64,000 nucleotides of DNA, taken from contig JAJTWR010000308.1 in NCBI GenBank assembly GCA_021613335.1, forward strand, positions 1,451,001 through 1,515,000, written 5' to 3'. The stretch is from Whitmania pigra. Taxonomy: Eukaryota > Annelida > Clitellata > Hirudinida > Haemopidae. This document shows positions 47,901 to 59,853 of the stretch, piece after piece. Each line of letters begins with the position of its first letter. Positions within the stretch are counted from its first letter, which is position 1. Both the position numbers and the translations under genes were made by a program. Below the pieces are notes generated by a model. It had not been told where the DNA came from, did no database searches, and saw only the letters and a list, made by a program, of their open reading frames with translations.

Positions 47901-49169
47901 CTCAGTTATTTATTAGTACTTTGGTCATTTTATATTTCATTGATTCAGAAGTAAGAAATTATCTTTTGCAAATGTAAAACCTGTTAATTTCAGGTTTGTT
48001 ACAAAAAATAATGGAGTGGTGTTTGAGAATGATCTCATTCAAATCGGAATCAAGTGCGAATATCGACAGAATCTGGGCAGATTGTGTCTTTTCTATGGGA
48101 ACAAAACGTCTTTCACTTTCACCAACTTTGTGGTTGAAATTGACAACGAAGGGCCTCTCTCATCTCATATCCTTTTTGTTCAATCGACCTGCAATGTTTG
48201 ATATTTCCGTCGTTATTGATTGTTTTTCTGTAGAGTTAGAGAGACAGTTTTTGGAATTGTTTTTGTAAAGATTATTTGCTTAGATAGTTTATTTCTGTGA
48301 AATCAATTTTTCCTTCATTCAATGTGTGATCACAAGTTCAGATTCAAGCTCAGCCTCTTGAAAGCACAATTGAGGGAGGTTCCCAGAAGCAACAAATGAT
48401 AAATGTTCAATGCATGTCTGACTTTCAACTTGTTCCTGGTCTCACTCTTTATTTCCAGTAGGTGGTTCTTAAGCCATGACATTATCATGATTTTGTAATT
48501 ATGTAATCACACTGGTTTTGGTTATGTGATTTCCATTGGTTTTTCAAGGTACAGCAGTGTTCCTCAGAAGTTTGAGATGAAACTACCGTTGATGATCAAC
48601 AAATTCATGGATCCGACTCAAATGGATTCTAGTCAGTTCTTCCAAAGATGGAAAATTCTCAGCCAGTGGGTTTTCTGGTAATGTCTTTCATCTCTGATAA
48701 CACTGATGTTTTGATAAACTTTTCCAGACCCAATCAGGAATCACAAGTCATCAAGAAAGCTAATGGTCCACTAGATCACGAACAGATGAAGACCAAGGTG
48801 AATTTACAGAATGATCATCCTCATCCGGGCCTCATCTCAATATTCTTTTACTTTTACGTTGTTCTCCACTTGTTTTTACAGCTAACTGGATTTGGATTCG
48901 GGTTGCTGAGCGGAGTGGATCCCAACGAAGGCAATTTCGTGGGCGCGGGTGTCGTCCACACGGTCGGCCAACAGATTGGATGTCTCCTGAGACTCGAGCC
49001 AAACAAACAAGTTCAGGTTAGAAATTATTTCTTTAAGTTATTTGCTCTCATTCTTTGCATTAATTTCTTCTTCTTCTTGTTATTTCCTCAGATGTACAGG
49101 CTGACTGTGAGAGCGAGCAAAGATGGGGTTGCAAAAAGATTGACAGAATTGCTCGAGACTCAATTTTGA
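41939..49169 (+). CDS. AP2A: AP-2 complex subunit alpha (alpha-adaptin)
   Basis: Large subunit of the plasma-membrane clathrin adaptor AP-2; it binds PIP2 and dileucine cargo through the trunk and accessory proteins through the ear. Exons: 41939-42002, 42728-42796, 42880-43022, 43109-43302, 43554-43683, 43769-43870, 44076-44184, 44604-44835, 46061-46157, 46280-46417, 46494-46601, 46675-46749, 46816-46913, 46985-47114, 47177-47278, 47346-47525, 47671-47894, 47994-48166, 48334-48457, 48549-48665, 48728-48797, 48882-49016, 49092-49169. This gives 963 residues (vertebrate 940-977). It starts [20 protein letters not shown]. The trunk includes [31 protein letters not shown] and [16 protein letters not shown]. 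The hinge is Ser/Thr/Pro/Asn-rich with DLLGL. The ear runs from about 732 to a C-terminus ending LTELLETQF. Exon 11 uses a GC donor and the intron after exon 18 looks U12-type. Confidence 0.97.
48167..48333 (+). other. Putative U12-type AT-AC intron in AP2A
   Basis: A 167-nt intron beginning ATATCCTTTTT and ending GATCAC, with TTCCTTCAT as branch-site candidate 16 nt before the end. No GT-AG alternative keeps the family length. With this choice the ear continues through [19 protein letters not shown], which aligns residue for residue with vertebrate alpha-adaptin. Confidence 0.8.
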
Positions 49170-49814
49170 TCCTCCTGCATTAATTTGGATGTTGTTGGAG
49201 TCCAGATAATAGCTAGCTCACCACTCAGAACTTATTTTCGTTTGAAATTATTGCATTTCTGAATTTAAGTTATCTAATCACTCAGCTTTAAATCAAAATT
49301 CGTCGGTATATATTTTGAATCACATGGAATTGTAACTTTTTGTAATCACTGATGGATGTTGAAGCACAAGTCACCACTAAGCAAGGCCTCCATGTCATTC
49401 TGTTTAAGGTTGCCTATATCTAGGATGTTACATTCCAGCTGAGTTTATTTTGGTCTGTGGAAATTCCTTTCTTTGTAAATGTCATTAGAAGTGTTAGAAA
49501 CGTCTGCTTCGAATTAAAGTCTCCATTCTATTGTGGTACGAATGTGGTGAGTCAGCACTCGACCCATGGCAAGCTAGCTTCCACTGGTAGATTTATGTGA
49601 GGTTTGATCTTTGTTTGTTGGCAATTGAGGTTTGAAGTGTTTAACTATATATATCTGTCGTTCTTGTAGGAAGGAAATTTCTGTATTTCTATATTCAAGG
49701 CAATAATCACTTGGACATGTTGAAATTAGAAGTTTATCCATTGTTAATTGGCTGCATAATTGCCATCTGATCATGTATTGAATGATATTATTCCTGCTTG
49801 TTAAGTTTTATCGT

Positions 49815-49820
49815 AATAAA
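49815..49820 (+). terminator. Candidate AP2A polyadenylation signal
   Basis: AATAAA about 645 nt after the stop codon, giving a plausible 3' UTR. Confidence 0.45.
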
Positions 49821-49829
49821 GTGGAAAGT

Positions 49830-52013
49830 ATGTTGCCAAGCACTTCAAACATTGAGTGAGTTCAAGAGACTGAGAGAACAGATTCAACTAAAAAGCAACA
49901 TGCAAGAATTTTTTCTTACATTAAGATTTTTTAAGTAGAGGAGGTTCACTGGGACATCTGCTCGTCGGGCCCGCCGTTTTGGAACCCTAAGCGTTTTGAT
50001 ACAATTTGGATTTATGTATTATGTTTAATACTGGGAGATCCTAACGCGTATCGGCTGCTATGTGCTCTAAGTTTACTATTTTCAGTTTTAGACTACTGCA
50101 TCTAGCTTTTCTTGGTTATTGTAATGTCCGCTTATTTAGTTGTCTTGATTGGGTGCGGCATTTTCCAAACCAAACAATCACGGCATCTTGAAGGCCAGAC
50201 GTTCCACAAATCCCAATAACCTTTTTGCTGCTTAACTAATTGTGAGATTCGTGTATGTGCGTACTAGGTCGGATTTAATTATCATTTTGCTAAAGTCGCC
50301 TTCTTTAACAACTTCTTTAGTAATCTGATTCTCTTTTTTTTGTGCTTTATAGGCCACTCGCCCACGACTAACACGGAATGCTAAACTTAGTTTTTCGTCT
50401 TTTCCCCCAAACCGTTCTGGTTTTAAAGTATTGCATAAAGAATGGTTATGCGGGCCCACGATTGTCATTTTGTCATTTATACGGCCCATAGTGGAAAACG
50501 TCTTGTAACCCCTGAGTAGGTTATCTTACTAACGCAGTTAATTCTGCAGTCGGACGTGTCGTGGTATGAATTCAGTCTTAAAAGTCAAGTCCAATTTGGG
50601 AAGAGGAAATTTTATTAACAGTATTGGAGGATGATAGGGACGAGGAACACATTTTGTCATTATGTGAAAATTTACATACGTGCAATTATTTACAGAAGTT
50701 ATCTTTTCCAGAACTTATCGGTATACTAAAGCTGACCTAACGTTGCTGTTAAGCATATTTTTTAAGTTAATCGATTGGGTTTACAGCTTGAGTCTGATTC
50801 CTCTCCGTAGGATTTCTTAGTCCAGACATTTCTGGGGAAAATGTCTGACTGTCTCTTCTTCGTTTGGGCATGATAAAGGCAGGTAGAGGAGACCGGGGTT
50901 AAACGCAAAAGGGGTAAGTTGCGCATATGGGCGATAAATTTTAGAGTAAAATAAACTTATCGAACATAGTACAGAATTCTCAGTAAACACAAGAAATCGG
51001 GACTGAGTCCCAAGAAAAAGATGGGCCCCGCTGGTTTGTGACCGCGGGCACCAGCCGGGTCTAGCCCGGGTAGCCTCTCATATAAGTAACACAAGTACTT
51101 ACAGATATTCACTAAATGTTTATATTATAGATATATCATTAATTGTAAGTAAAGTATACATGCACACAAACACGTATAAACATTACATTCGGCCGGGATA
51201 AGCAAATGGGCTATGTATGGGACCTTTGAGGGCTCTTTGACACATTAACCATCTATTGAAGAGCTTCGTCACCTTACAGGTCCCGTCCCTACTCCGATAT
51301 TTTGCCCGGCCGTAACCCGCTGAGCTGAGCAAATCGAGCAACCCGTCTTCAAACCGCACGGTCCCCGAAAGGCTGTGTTTGCTGTTTTTTTTATGTTTTT
51401 GTAAACAAATTTGCTTGGCAGAAAGTTAAAATCTGTTTTTGCAGATGAGTGTTTCAATTAGGCGTAAAAAGTTTGTGTATGGACAGTTTTTTTTTTATTT
51501 ACATATTTTATTTTTTTTATTTCAGCTTTATTTAATTGAAAATTAATTGTTGGGTCAGATCAAATGAATCAAATGAATTTGGAAAATTTTTCCCGCAAAA
51601 GTCTCAAAAAGTTTTTTACACCATGGATTATATAATGAGGAAACACAAAATGTTTCTTTAAATATGACCAATATTTAATAATATATTGTCATTTTTTATG
51701 CAATAAATAATTTTAGTAATAAAACTTTTTTTTATCTCTAAATGACAAATGGCTCACTCATCAGTTTAATTTATAGAAGCATTTAATTTACAAAAATTAG
51801 CCATCACTATTTTACATTTTCTACTTTTAGTGTATCATATTTTGTATTGTTATTGTCACTCCTAGTGCCGGGTTACGCGTAAAGCTTTACGTTGCGGGCT
51901 CACCTGAGTCACCAATGATACACCTGTACAAATTTACCAGTGCTACGTTTATTCATTTTCTGCCTAAAGTTGTTTTGCTTTAGATAATATTTCTTGCTCT
52001 GAATACTGTTCAC
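49830..52013. other. Intergenic, AP2A to TSC22
   Basis: Mixed composition. Near 50232-50489 a minus-strand 85-residue frame (LSLAFRVSRGRVAY, SKMIIKSDLVRTYTNLTIS) looks coding-like, and 51269-51457 (minus) has a GPCGLKTGCSICS cysteine cluster. Both may be mobile-element remnants, but I recognise no family. A GC-rich patch lies at about 51020-51080. Confidence 0.35.
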
Positions 52014-53108
52014 ATGTCTACCACCGGTATTCAAAAGTTACTGAGCCAGACAATGAATAAAAAACGGAAAAGTTGTTTTGAAATAACTAGGGTAGCTTTT
52101 CAAAATCTTTCGGAAGACGAAACTGATGATGACGAACGTGCTTCAAAGCATTGCGGTAATTGTGAGTCTTTTCTGCCAAAAGAGAACTTACGAACGTCTC
52201 GGGATGATGTTTCCGCTCGCACGAGGTTCAAGGTCCTGAAGGCTGCTTACGTCAGAGGAAGGTGGAATTGCAATGATTCCCTTGAAGATGAAGGAGAGTT
52301 TTATGTAGATGAAGTCATTTCAGGAAAATGTGAAATTGATGATCCCGAACTCAAGAATTCCATAGATGTGTTTCAGTCTTCCATAGGTGTTTTAAATTTT
52401 TCTGACTGCAAAACATCTACGCACGGCAGATCGCTGATGGCCGAGTCGAGGCATACTTTTCCCGATTTGTTGGACCATCAAGTGAATCATTTGTCTAATG
52501 ACATCCAAATCGTCCAAACATCTGATTTCGACTCCACGGAATGTTGTGGCACTTTGGGACATTCCACTTCCTCTCCATTATTTTCAACAAAACCTGACAT
52601 CACAAATACTAGCGAGAAGTTGTCAGACGAGAACTGCACAGTGTGGATAGATGCTCATCCCCCTTTAAACACCTCTGAAGGTCAGTCAGTACATCCCAGC
52701 AGTAATGTGGTTAGCAGGTGAGGATTTTTTCATATTTTGAATGCACCTTATTTTGATTTTTTCTATTCCATATAACTGAAAGAAATCAAAAATTGTTTCA
52801 GTTCTGAAAACATCAGTGAGAAAATATCAAAGGCTCTGGTAGGTGATTTGCTGAGCTGATACTTTTAAGTAGGGTCAGCTTACATTCCATTTCTTTTCTT
52901 TCAGGATTTGGCAAAAGAGCACGTCATTTTAACTGCCCACGGAGAAATAGAAAAGTTGAAAGACAAAATAATTCATCTCCAGTCAACGATCAAACGCTTG
53001 GAAGAGGAAAATATGCAACTTCGAGGATTGACCGTGGAACACCAACTTGAAGTGTCTGCATCTTCATCTGAAGTGACTGCAGATTTGATTGATCTCAGTG
53101 ATAACTGA
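52014..53108 (+). CDS. TSC22D: TSC22 domain family protein (bunched-like)
   Basis: Leucine-zipper regulator of the TSC22/bunched family, involved in growth control and stress signalling. Exons 52014-52717, 52802-52838 and 52905-53108 join in phase to give 314 residues. Two N-terminal motifs of the long isoforms are present: KKRKSCFEITRV (about 16-27, followed by an acidic run) and RTRFKVLKAAYVRGRWNCND (about 69-88). The middle is Ser/Thr-rich and unconserved. The TSC box plus zipper spans exons 2 and 3: ISEKISKAL, then DLAKEHVILTAHGEIEKLKD and RLEEENMQLRGLTVEHQL. The exon break inside the TSC box and the two N-terminal motifs make the call firm. The orthologue within the family (D1, D2 or D4) cannot be told. 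Confidence 0.92.
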
Positions 53109-54105
53109 CTTGATAACATCTATTGGTTGTTCTTGTCTCATGTCACTTTTTTTTCTTGCTCTCAAAGAACCATTTTTAATTTACTTTTAGCTTGGCAATC
53201 GACAACGTCTCATTACATATCATCTGCATTTTATGCAAACGTGTTACTTCCGATGTGAACTTGTAGTTCTGACGTTTTCCCGTCGCATGCCGTAAACGGT
53301 TCGTGATATCGACAAGCTAGTCCCTTAACATGCCAGTTAGACGTATTACCTCATCTTATATTTTCCGCTTGTCGTCACTTTTTGTACATTCTCGTTTCTT
53401 GTACATTTTCTTTTTAATTTTTATGACAAATTTTAACAAAAATCTAGATTGGAGCAGTATTGACAATTTGCATTTAAAGTATACTTTAAAAAGACCGAGA
53501 TAATTAAAAATATCAAAGTTGAAGTATCGTATTTACGTTGTTCTTATGTCAATGTCTTATTCTTGTGCAAACGCAATTCATGCCATATGGTGAGACTGCA
53601 GCTCAAATGTGCAACTTGAAATATGAATTATTTAAACTCACAGCCGAATTATGTTGTGTAGTAGCTCCTTATTCTAGGGTAGGCATACCCAGCGAGTCTA
53701 GGCAAGTGCGAAGATTGGTGGACTTTTTGGCACAATCACGAAATATGATCCAATTTACTGTTCCAATGTCTTTGAGCTTCAATGAGTCTTTGTTTATTTT
53801 TTCGTTTGACAGTGCTTAAAATGTAGAATATGTTTAATCCCGCTTGTCTCCAAATTAAGATCGGATAAAAGAATAGATAAAAACTATCCACCTCTGCAGT
53901 CTGAGACATCCTTGACCTGATGATTGTTATGTTTGCATAAGCAACGTCTTAACGACAATTGCATGGTGGTTTTGAAATTCCTAGCGGTGATTGAAAAATG
54001 TGGAAACACCTCAAAATACCGTTGTTTTAATTCCATTTATTCACTAAAATTGCGCCAACTTCTTGTTTATGTTTATTAACACGAATGGTAATGGGTCTTT
54101 TTCAG
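53109..54105. other. Interval between TSC22D and CEP63-like gene
   Basis: Presumably contains the TSC22D 3' UTR and the missing first exon(s) of the next gene. An ATG followed by a GT donor occurs near 53580, but I cannot show it is used. No repeat or RNA gene seen. Confidence 0.4.
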
Positions 54106-54145
54106 AGAAAGAACAGTCGAAAGCACCGTTTTAACCGGTTGTGAA

Positions 54146-57100
54146 ATGGAGATTCAGGAATTAATGAAACAAATTGATGGAACAATAAGTGCTCAGAAAA
54201 TCGAGTGGCAAAATAAACTTCAAGCGGCGAATAACAAGCTATCATTAAAAGAACAGGAATTTCTCATTCATAAAACCACAATAGAGCAAAAAAATGCAGA
54301 AGTTAGTAATTATGTTTCGAGTGATATTGGTATTCGAACGATTTCAATCGATTGACAGCATTGTCATAAGCGAATAAGCTTGCGTAAAGCAAATATGAAA
54401 TGACTTTCATTACTGTTTCTAGAAGTAGTGTGACTATTTCATGTTAGAACATGTTTAGTTCAATTTGGTTTTATATAAGCGATTCTACTTAATCAATGGC
54501 TGTAATGATCTGACCTGTAAATGCAGTATACTTTTACAAATATATTACTCGTTTGATTATATATAGTTAGCAATGGATACCAAAGCACTTTACAGTAGCT
54601 GGCAAAAAGTTGTTAAACATAATACAAATTATCCAAAAATAGTTGGCATTTTAAGCATAACTTATTCTTGTTCGCTCAGATCGCAAGGCTGCAGAAGAAT
54701 GTTGAAACTCTTGAAAGAACTCAACACAAGCTGACTTCTTACTACCACAACCAGCTTCTGACATTTAAAGATGAGGTTATCATTTATGACATTTACCTGA
54801 TCATTGCAGTGTCAATGGCAGATTATTTTGTATTTTATTGATGGGATATTTAAAATTCTTGAACATAATATTTAGTTATCACAATAATTAAAACAACATT
54901 ATCTTGAATCACTTTCTATCAATACAATACAATGGGCAGATTACAACAATGAAAAATGAACATGGCAAGTTGTTGAAGAAATGTGGTTTGCCACTGGAAA
55001 CTCATTCACCAGACTCAACTGAGGAGGTGACCAGATGGTTGGCAACAGTTGAGGTGACTTTTTAGGATGTTTAAAAGTTTAAAGTTTAAGATAATTAAAG
55101 ATGGATTAATTAAATTACCTCTGATTAAATTAAAGCTTAAGGTGATTGAAGATTTATTAATTAAGTGACCTCAAATTAAATTACATCGAAGCAGATCAGT
55201 TGAGTGGAGAACGTTGTAAATAATTTCCTAATGCTTCAAACAGACTTGCAATTCGAAAATATCCGACCTCGAAAAGGAGAAAAGTTTCTTGGAGAAGCAG
55301 TTGGAGACGTTCGAGGAGGACCATGAAACGTTGCAGGTGGAATTTTTACTTTGCAATTATTACTATTTTAATTTAATTTATTAATTTAAAAATTACTATT
55401 TTAATTTAATAATTTATAATTTTAATATAATTTTACTAATATTATTAATATCTTAATTTTATTTAAATGATTACTTTTTGTTAAAAAATTAAACTGAACT
55501 TGATTTGTTTGATTACATGAAGCTGTTGTGAAAAAATGATTACTAATTATTAAATTGTAATCGAGCAATAAAAATAGGGATAATCATTGAATAATTTTTA
55601 TCAGTCCAGAAAGTCGAGCGGCAGAAGGGATGTTTTTCGAAAATCAGAAACTCCCAAGAAAGTTAAAATTCAGTCGGAAGTTTCAAATTCAAACGATGTT
55701 TGTGGATTGTTCATTTAAACAAATGTTTGATTTATTGCAAAAAATATGTATCGACAAATTTTGCTTCTCATTGAAATTAACTAATATTACCTCAATATCA
55801 TTATTATTACCATGTACATTTAATTTAATAAATATAGTGTAATATATATTACAAATGTAATATAGTACAAATATGATAAAATAGTATAATTATTAATATA
55901 TGTCAATAATTTGACAGAATTTGGTGTCAGCAGTCGAGTCATCATCACCAGAAATCAGAAAGTTGAAGTTGCAGATAAACCAACTACAAACCTTGATACG
56001 TCAAAAGGATCAACACATTTTGTAGGGAAATAATTGTTTGCTACTTAACTACCATCTATTATGTTTTATTTTATGAAAATTGTAGCTAATAGCACTTTGA
56101 TAAATCAGTGAATTAATTCAAAACACTGTTAAAATTCTCAAGATATAATTTTAATTGGTCAACTCACTCGACCCACGTATTTAGATTGTTGGAAAGTAAT
56201 GACAACGATAACGCTCTCGTTGGATTTCTGGAGCATGATTTGTATTCTGCTAAACTGGAGCTGAAGTTAAGATTGCACTCGTTCTTTGTGTTTCCTTCAT
56301 TCTAGTTTTTGGAATGTTTACACGTTTCATTGTTTTTCAATTTCAGAACGAGGATGGAAAAAGAGGATTCACTGCAAACGAAAATAAAACATTTGCAAGG
56401 ATGTCTTTCTCAAAGCAATGTCGAATGCAAGAAATTGGTTGAGGAGATTGTGAGTTGAACGTCATTAACTAACAACCTATTCTTAAGCTCCAATGATCCA
56501 TTTCATATTCTTAACCATCAACTATTGATGTGTCGCTAATGATAATGTTTAACATAATTTTGTTTCCAGGCGACCATGAAGCAGAACGATGATTCAACAA
56601 AAATCAAGAAGGAACTGGCAGATAAGGATGCTTTGATCCTGAAACTGGAGAATGATTTGAACAAAGTGGAAGAAATCAAATCCAATCTGCAACAAAATGA
56701 GGCCAACACAAAAATAGAACTTCAGGTAATCATTGTGATGAGGATTTATTGAACTTCTTTTCCAAAATACATCATTTGATAAATTTATCTTTTCTGATGC
56801 AATTTTTCTTGTGTTATTTTGTTTGAGCATATTTTGATTTTGTTTATTTATTAATGTTTTGTTTAGCTTGTCACGAATCAATGTTCTTAGGTTGCCTTGG
56901 CCCACTTAAATGCCTTGAAGAAGGAGAATTCCAACCTGAGGAGGATCTACATCTCAGAAATATCTCCGAACACTTCGGACTCCACGAAGTACTTCCAGGA
57001 ACTCCAGCAGGCTTACTACGATTCGTTGAGAACACTCGAAGTGAGCTTCTAATTGTAATTGTAATTGTAACTTTATTTATATAGCGCCATATGCATAGTG

Positions 57101-57902
57101 TCAGAGGCGCTTCTTGTAACCATTTATATAGCGCTCCTTCCCAAGGTCGCTGGCGGTAGTGCAGGCTGGGTTTCGAACACGACACATTACGACTGTTGCC
57201 ATTACCGCCGTATGCAGGCACGTAACCCATTCGGCTAACCTGCACGCCCTGCAATTCCGGTTTCGATGCGTTCTTCATTTTAGCCCAATTTTTACAAAAT
57301 TATCGAAACATTATTTTTAGAGTCAAAATCAACAGCTGGAAATGACCATCTCGACACTACAGGGAAATCAGAAAAACAGCACTTCGGAGGCAAATAGAAG
57401 TTCATTTCAACTTACGGACACGTCTCTCAATCATACTGGCTTCTCCAGTACCACCAGTAATTAATGATAATTTTTTTTTTTTCAACTTCATTCAACAACT
57501 ATTAATTCTGTATTGAATGGTCACTACGGACATCTGAACTTATTAGGTAATGGATGATTAGATGATGATGAAAATAATTGCTTCACAGGATCGAGTAGCA
57601 GTCGTTCGGTGGCTAAGAAGACGTTCCTCGAGGAAGCACTGGAAGGAGGTTCGGTCAGTAGGCGCCAAAAATTTCGTCACAACCAGCTGAGGACGCTCCC
57701 AAACAACAACAACAACAAGAACAACAACAGTTCTGTGACTACTATCACTAGCACCAATTATAATACTTCTAGCAACTTGTCTTCCTGTCCACAACAACAT
57801 GAGGGGCTTCTAATGGATGATGATGATGACTTGTACGAGGTTGGACACTTTGTTGCAATCAATGATGAGTTGATGATGTGTAATTATGATGTTGTAGTTT
57901 AA
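54146..57902 (+). CDS. CEP63: CEP63/DEUP1-like centriolar coiled-coil protein (5' end incomplete)
   Basis: CEP63-family proteins sit at the proximal centriole and act with CEP152 in centriole duplication. Exons: 54106-54301 (ATG 54146), 54680-54775, 54940-55053, 55244-55336, 55605-55697, 55918-56021, 56185-56265, 56347-56449, 56570-56725, 56891-57040, 57321-57456, 57589-57902; about 531 residues from that ATG. The family signature is at the start: VLTGCEMEIQELMKQID, compared with the vertebrate CEAELQELMKQID. The open frame runs upstream of the ATG to an acceptor at 54105, so a first exon is probably missing. The body is almost all coiled coil. The C-terminal exon contains KKTFLEEALEGGSVSRRQ, like the CEP63 C-terminal FLEEEEL region, followed by an Asn-rich and acidic tail. 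AATAAA is at 58292. Exon 5 is the least certain. Confidence 0.82.
57051..57249 (-). mobile_element. tRNA-derived SINE, copy 3 (best preserved)
   Basis: Lies in a CEP63 intron, its tail starting 10 nt after the exon-10 donor. On the minus strand: A box TTAGCCGAATGGG near the 5' end, B box GTGTTCGAAACCC about 45-60 nt later, then a body with GGAGCGCTATATAAATGG and AAGAAGCGCCTCTGACAC, ending in repeated TTACAA. The head resembles a tRNA with A- and B-box pol III promoters. No autonomous coding. Confidence 0.92.
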
Positions 57903-59853
57903 TATTAACCAAATTGTCATTTAGTTTTAATAATAATGATAACAATATAATGATAATAATCGTTAATTTATAAGTCACTGTGTGCATGGAGTTATTGTAT
58001 GATAATTTGTGCTTCCAATTTAAATGCAACCAACACATCAAAACAGGCATCCATTTCTACAATATCAAGTGTTTCTGCCTCCTCACAGAAGGATGGATCA
58101 CTTTGAAGTTCATGCTCCCCAAGATGCTTTCATTTAATTTTTCAATCCATTTGAGATGTTCATCGTTTTTGCAGAGTTATTTTTTCTATGGCAATATTTT
58201 ATGGCCCTTACTATTTATAAAGCGCTTAATTGAATTAAGTGTTGTCAAAATATTTTCACAAATCTGTTCATTTTGTACAAAATTGTCTTGAAATAAATTT
58301 AATTACAAACATATTTCGTGCTGGAACTGAAGTTGTTTACATTTCTATTTCGTTTTTCCAAAACATTCTCAAACCAAGTCTCCTACCGACATAACCAAAA
58401 ACCCATCCTTAACCCAAATCCTCTTATCATTCATTTTTAACCGCCCGTGAGGGCCACAAAAATTGAGCCTCTACCCGCGAGAGCGGGCAGGACCACGAAA
58501 TTATGTAATGCTTGTCAGCACACCAGCCCTCGGTTCAACCTCACCGGACTGGGTTCTACCCAAGACAACGACGGATGGTTACGCGTGGAAAATGTTATCA
58601 TTTAAGGACATCAACCGTCCCTAGAAGAGGTGTGTTTGACCTTTTGTGTAGGAATTTTTTAAAATAAATTTGTTTTGATACACGTGTATGTCTTGCTGTA
58701 TTGAAATGTTTGTACTCCCGTATTCATTGGAGAAATCGTGTCAGGTTCGATAGGTCGAGCACTCGATAGGTGGAGCTTTTGATGAAAGTGAGCGGACATT
58801 TAATATTTCAATAGAAAATGTCAAACGACCACTGAAGTTGTGATTTTCAAGCGTTTACGAAGTAATGACTTGAATTATTAATAAATTGTTAATAATAACT
58901 ATTTGTAATATTCTCATAGCAATCATCAGATTTGTCAATATAATTCGTCAATTCACTCCCGCGAGTGAAAAAAATAGATTATGCAAAACTGTTAAATCTA
59001 AGAGCTTTTTATTTCGTGAAAATTCAATAAAACAAAATAATTTTAGAAGAATTAAATATTTATAAATATTTCATCGGCCAAACTTCAAATTCAAAATTTG
59101 AAATACTCTGCTCTATAATCAAAATAAAGTAGAAGCGAATTACGAGTTGAATTAATTCACCACGACCAGGGACGAAGAAACGACGTGCATTATGAATGGA
59201 AGGTCCACAAGCTGGCTTGCAGCAGATGAACAGCGAGTTACTGCCGTTGTTATGATGTTGCCTTCTCTCGTTTCTTCTTTGATTTCTTCATTTCGCTCTT
59301 AAATTCATTACTTATTATTATTAATACTTAAAACATGCCTTAATCGACTTTTTACTTGAAACGTTGAATATGGAAAACTATGTCGCTTGGTTGCAATTTT
59401 TGTAGGATTGGTGAGTTGGAGTTGTAATTATAACCGTCTAAGAAAATGTTGTTTTTATTAGTTTTTCTGTTGTGGGAACATCCAGTTTTGCCGTGGGCAT
59501 TAATAATGTATGAATGCTTTTTTGACTAATCCAGCATGAGAGAGGTTGACATGATGGTACGCGTGTGCGATCGTCTCCTACAATTCTCTGCGTTGAAATG
59601 GCACAAGTATCAATCAGTCAATCAAGGACAATTATTTTAGTTCTATATTTCTTGTCTCTTTTTCTGCTCTTCTATATTTAATATTTAATAATAATAATAA
59701 AACCGAATCAAGTATGGCATGAAAATAGTCCAAAACTGAAGAAATCTTAGGCATTTCAGTGTTTTCAACATATGCAGCGCATCGGTGATTATTAGTTTTC
59801 TATGCAGATGCTAATTATGACCTGCTAATGACGTCTGCCTATTTTGGCGGCAG
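57903..59853. other. Intergenic, CEP63-like to MCTP
   Basis: Contains the CEP63-like 3' UTR. A more GC-rich patch at about 58440-58600 includes a small perfect hairpin CCCGCGAGAGCGGG with a GAGA loop. MCTP 5' exons may lie here. No gene recognised. Confidence 0.4.

Noticed and set aside
53538..53819. 93-residue frame before the CEP63-like gene as its first exon
   Set aside because: The frame has no ATG at its listed start, no donor in a phase that fits the exon at 54106, and no similarity to the CEP63 N-terminus.
56871..57278. Minus-strand 135-residue frame with a VSRMGYVPA motif, also seen near 40249-40455
   Set aside because: The recurrent peptide is an accidental translation of the SINE head in both places.
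58440..58600. GC-rich patch with a CCCGC-GAGA-GCGGG hairpin as a possible structured RNA gene
   Set aside because: A single short hairpin without tRNA, snRNA or other recognisable features.
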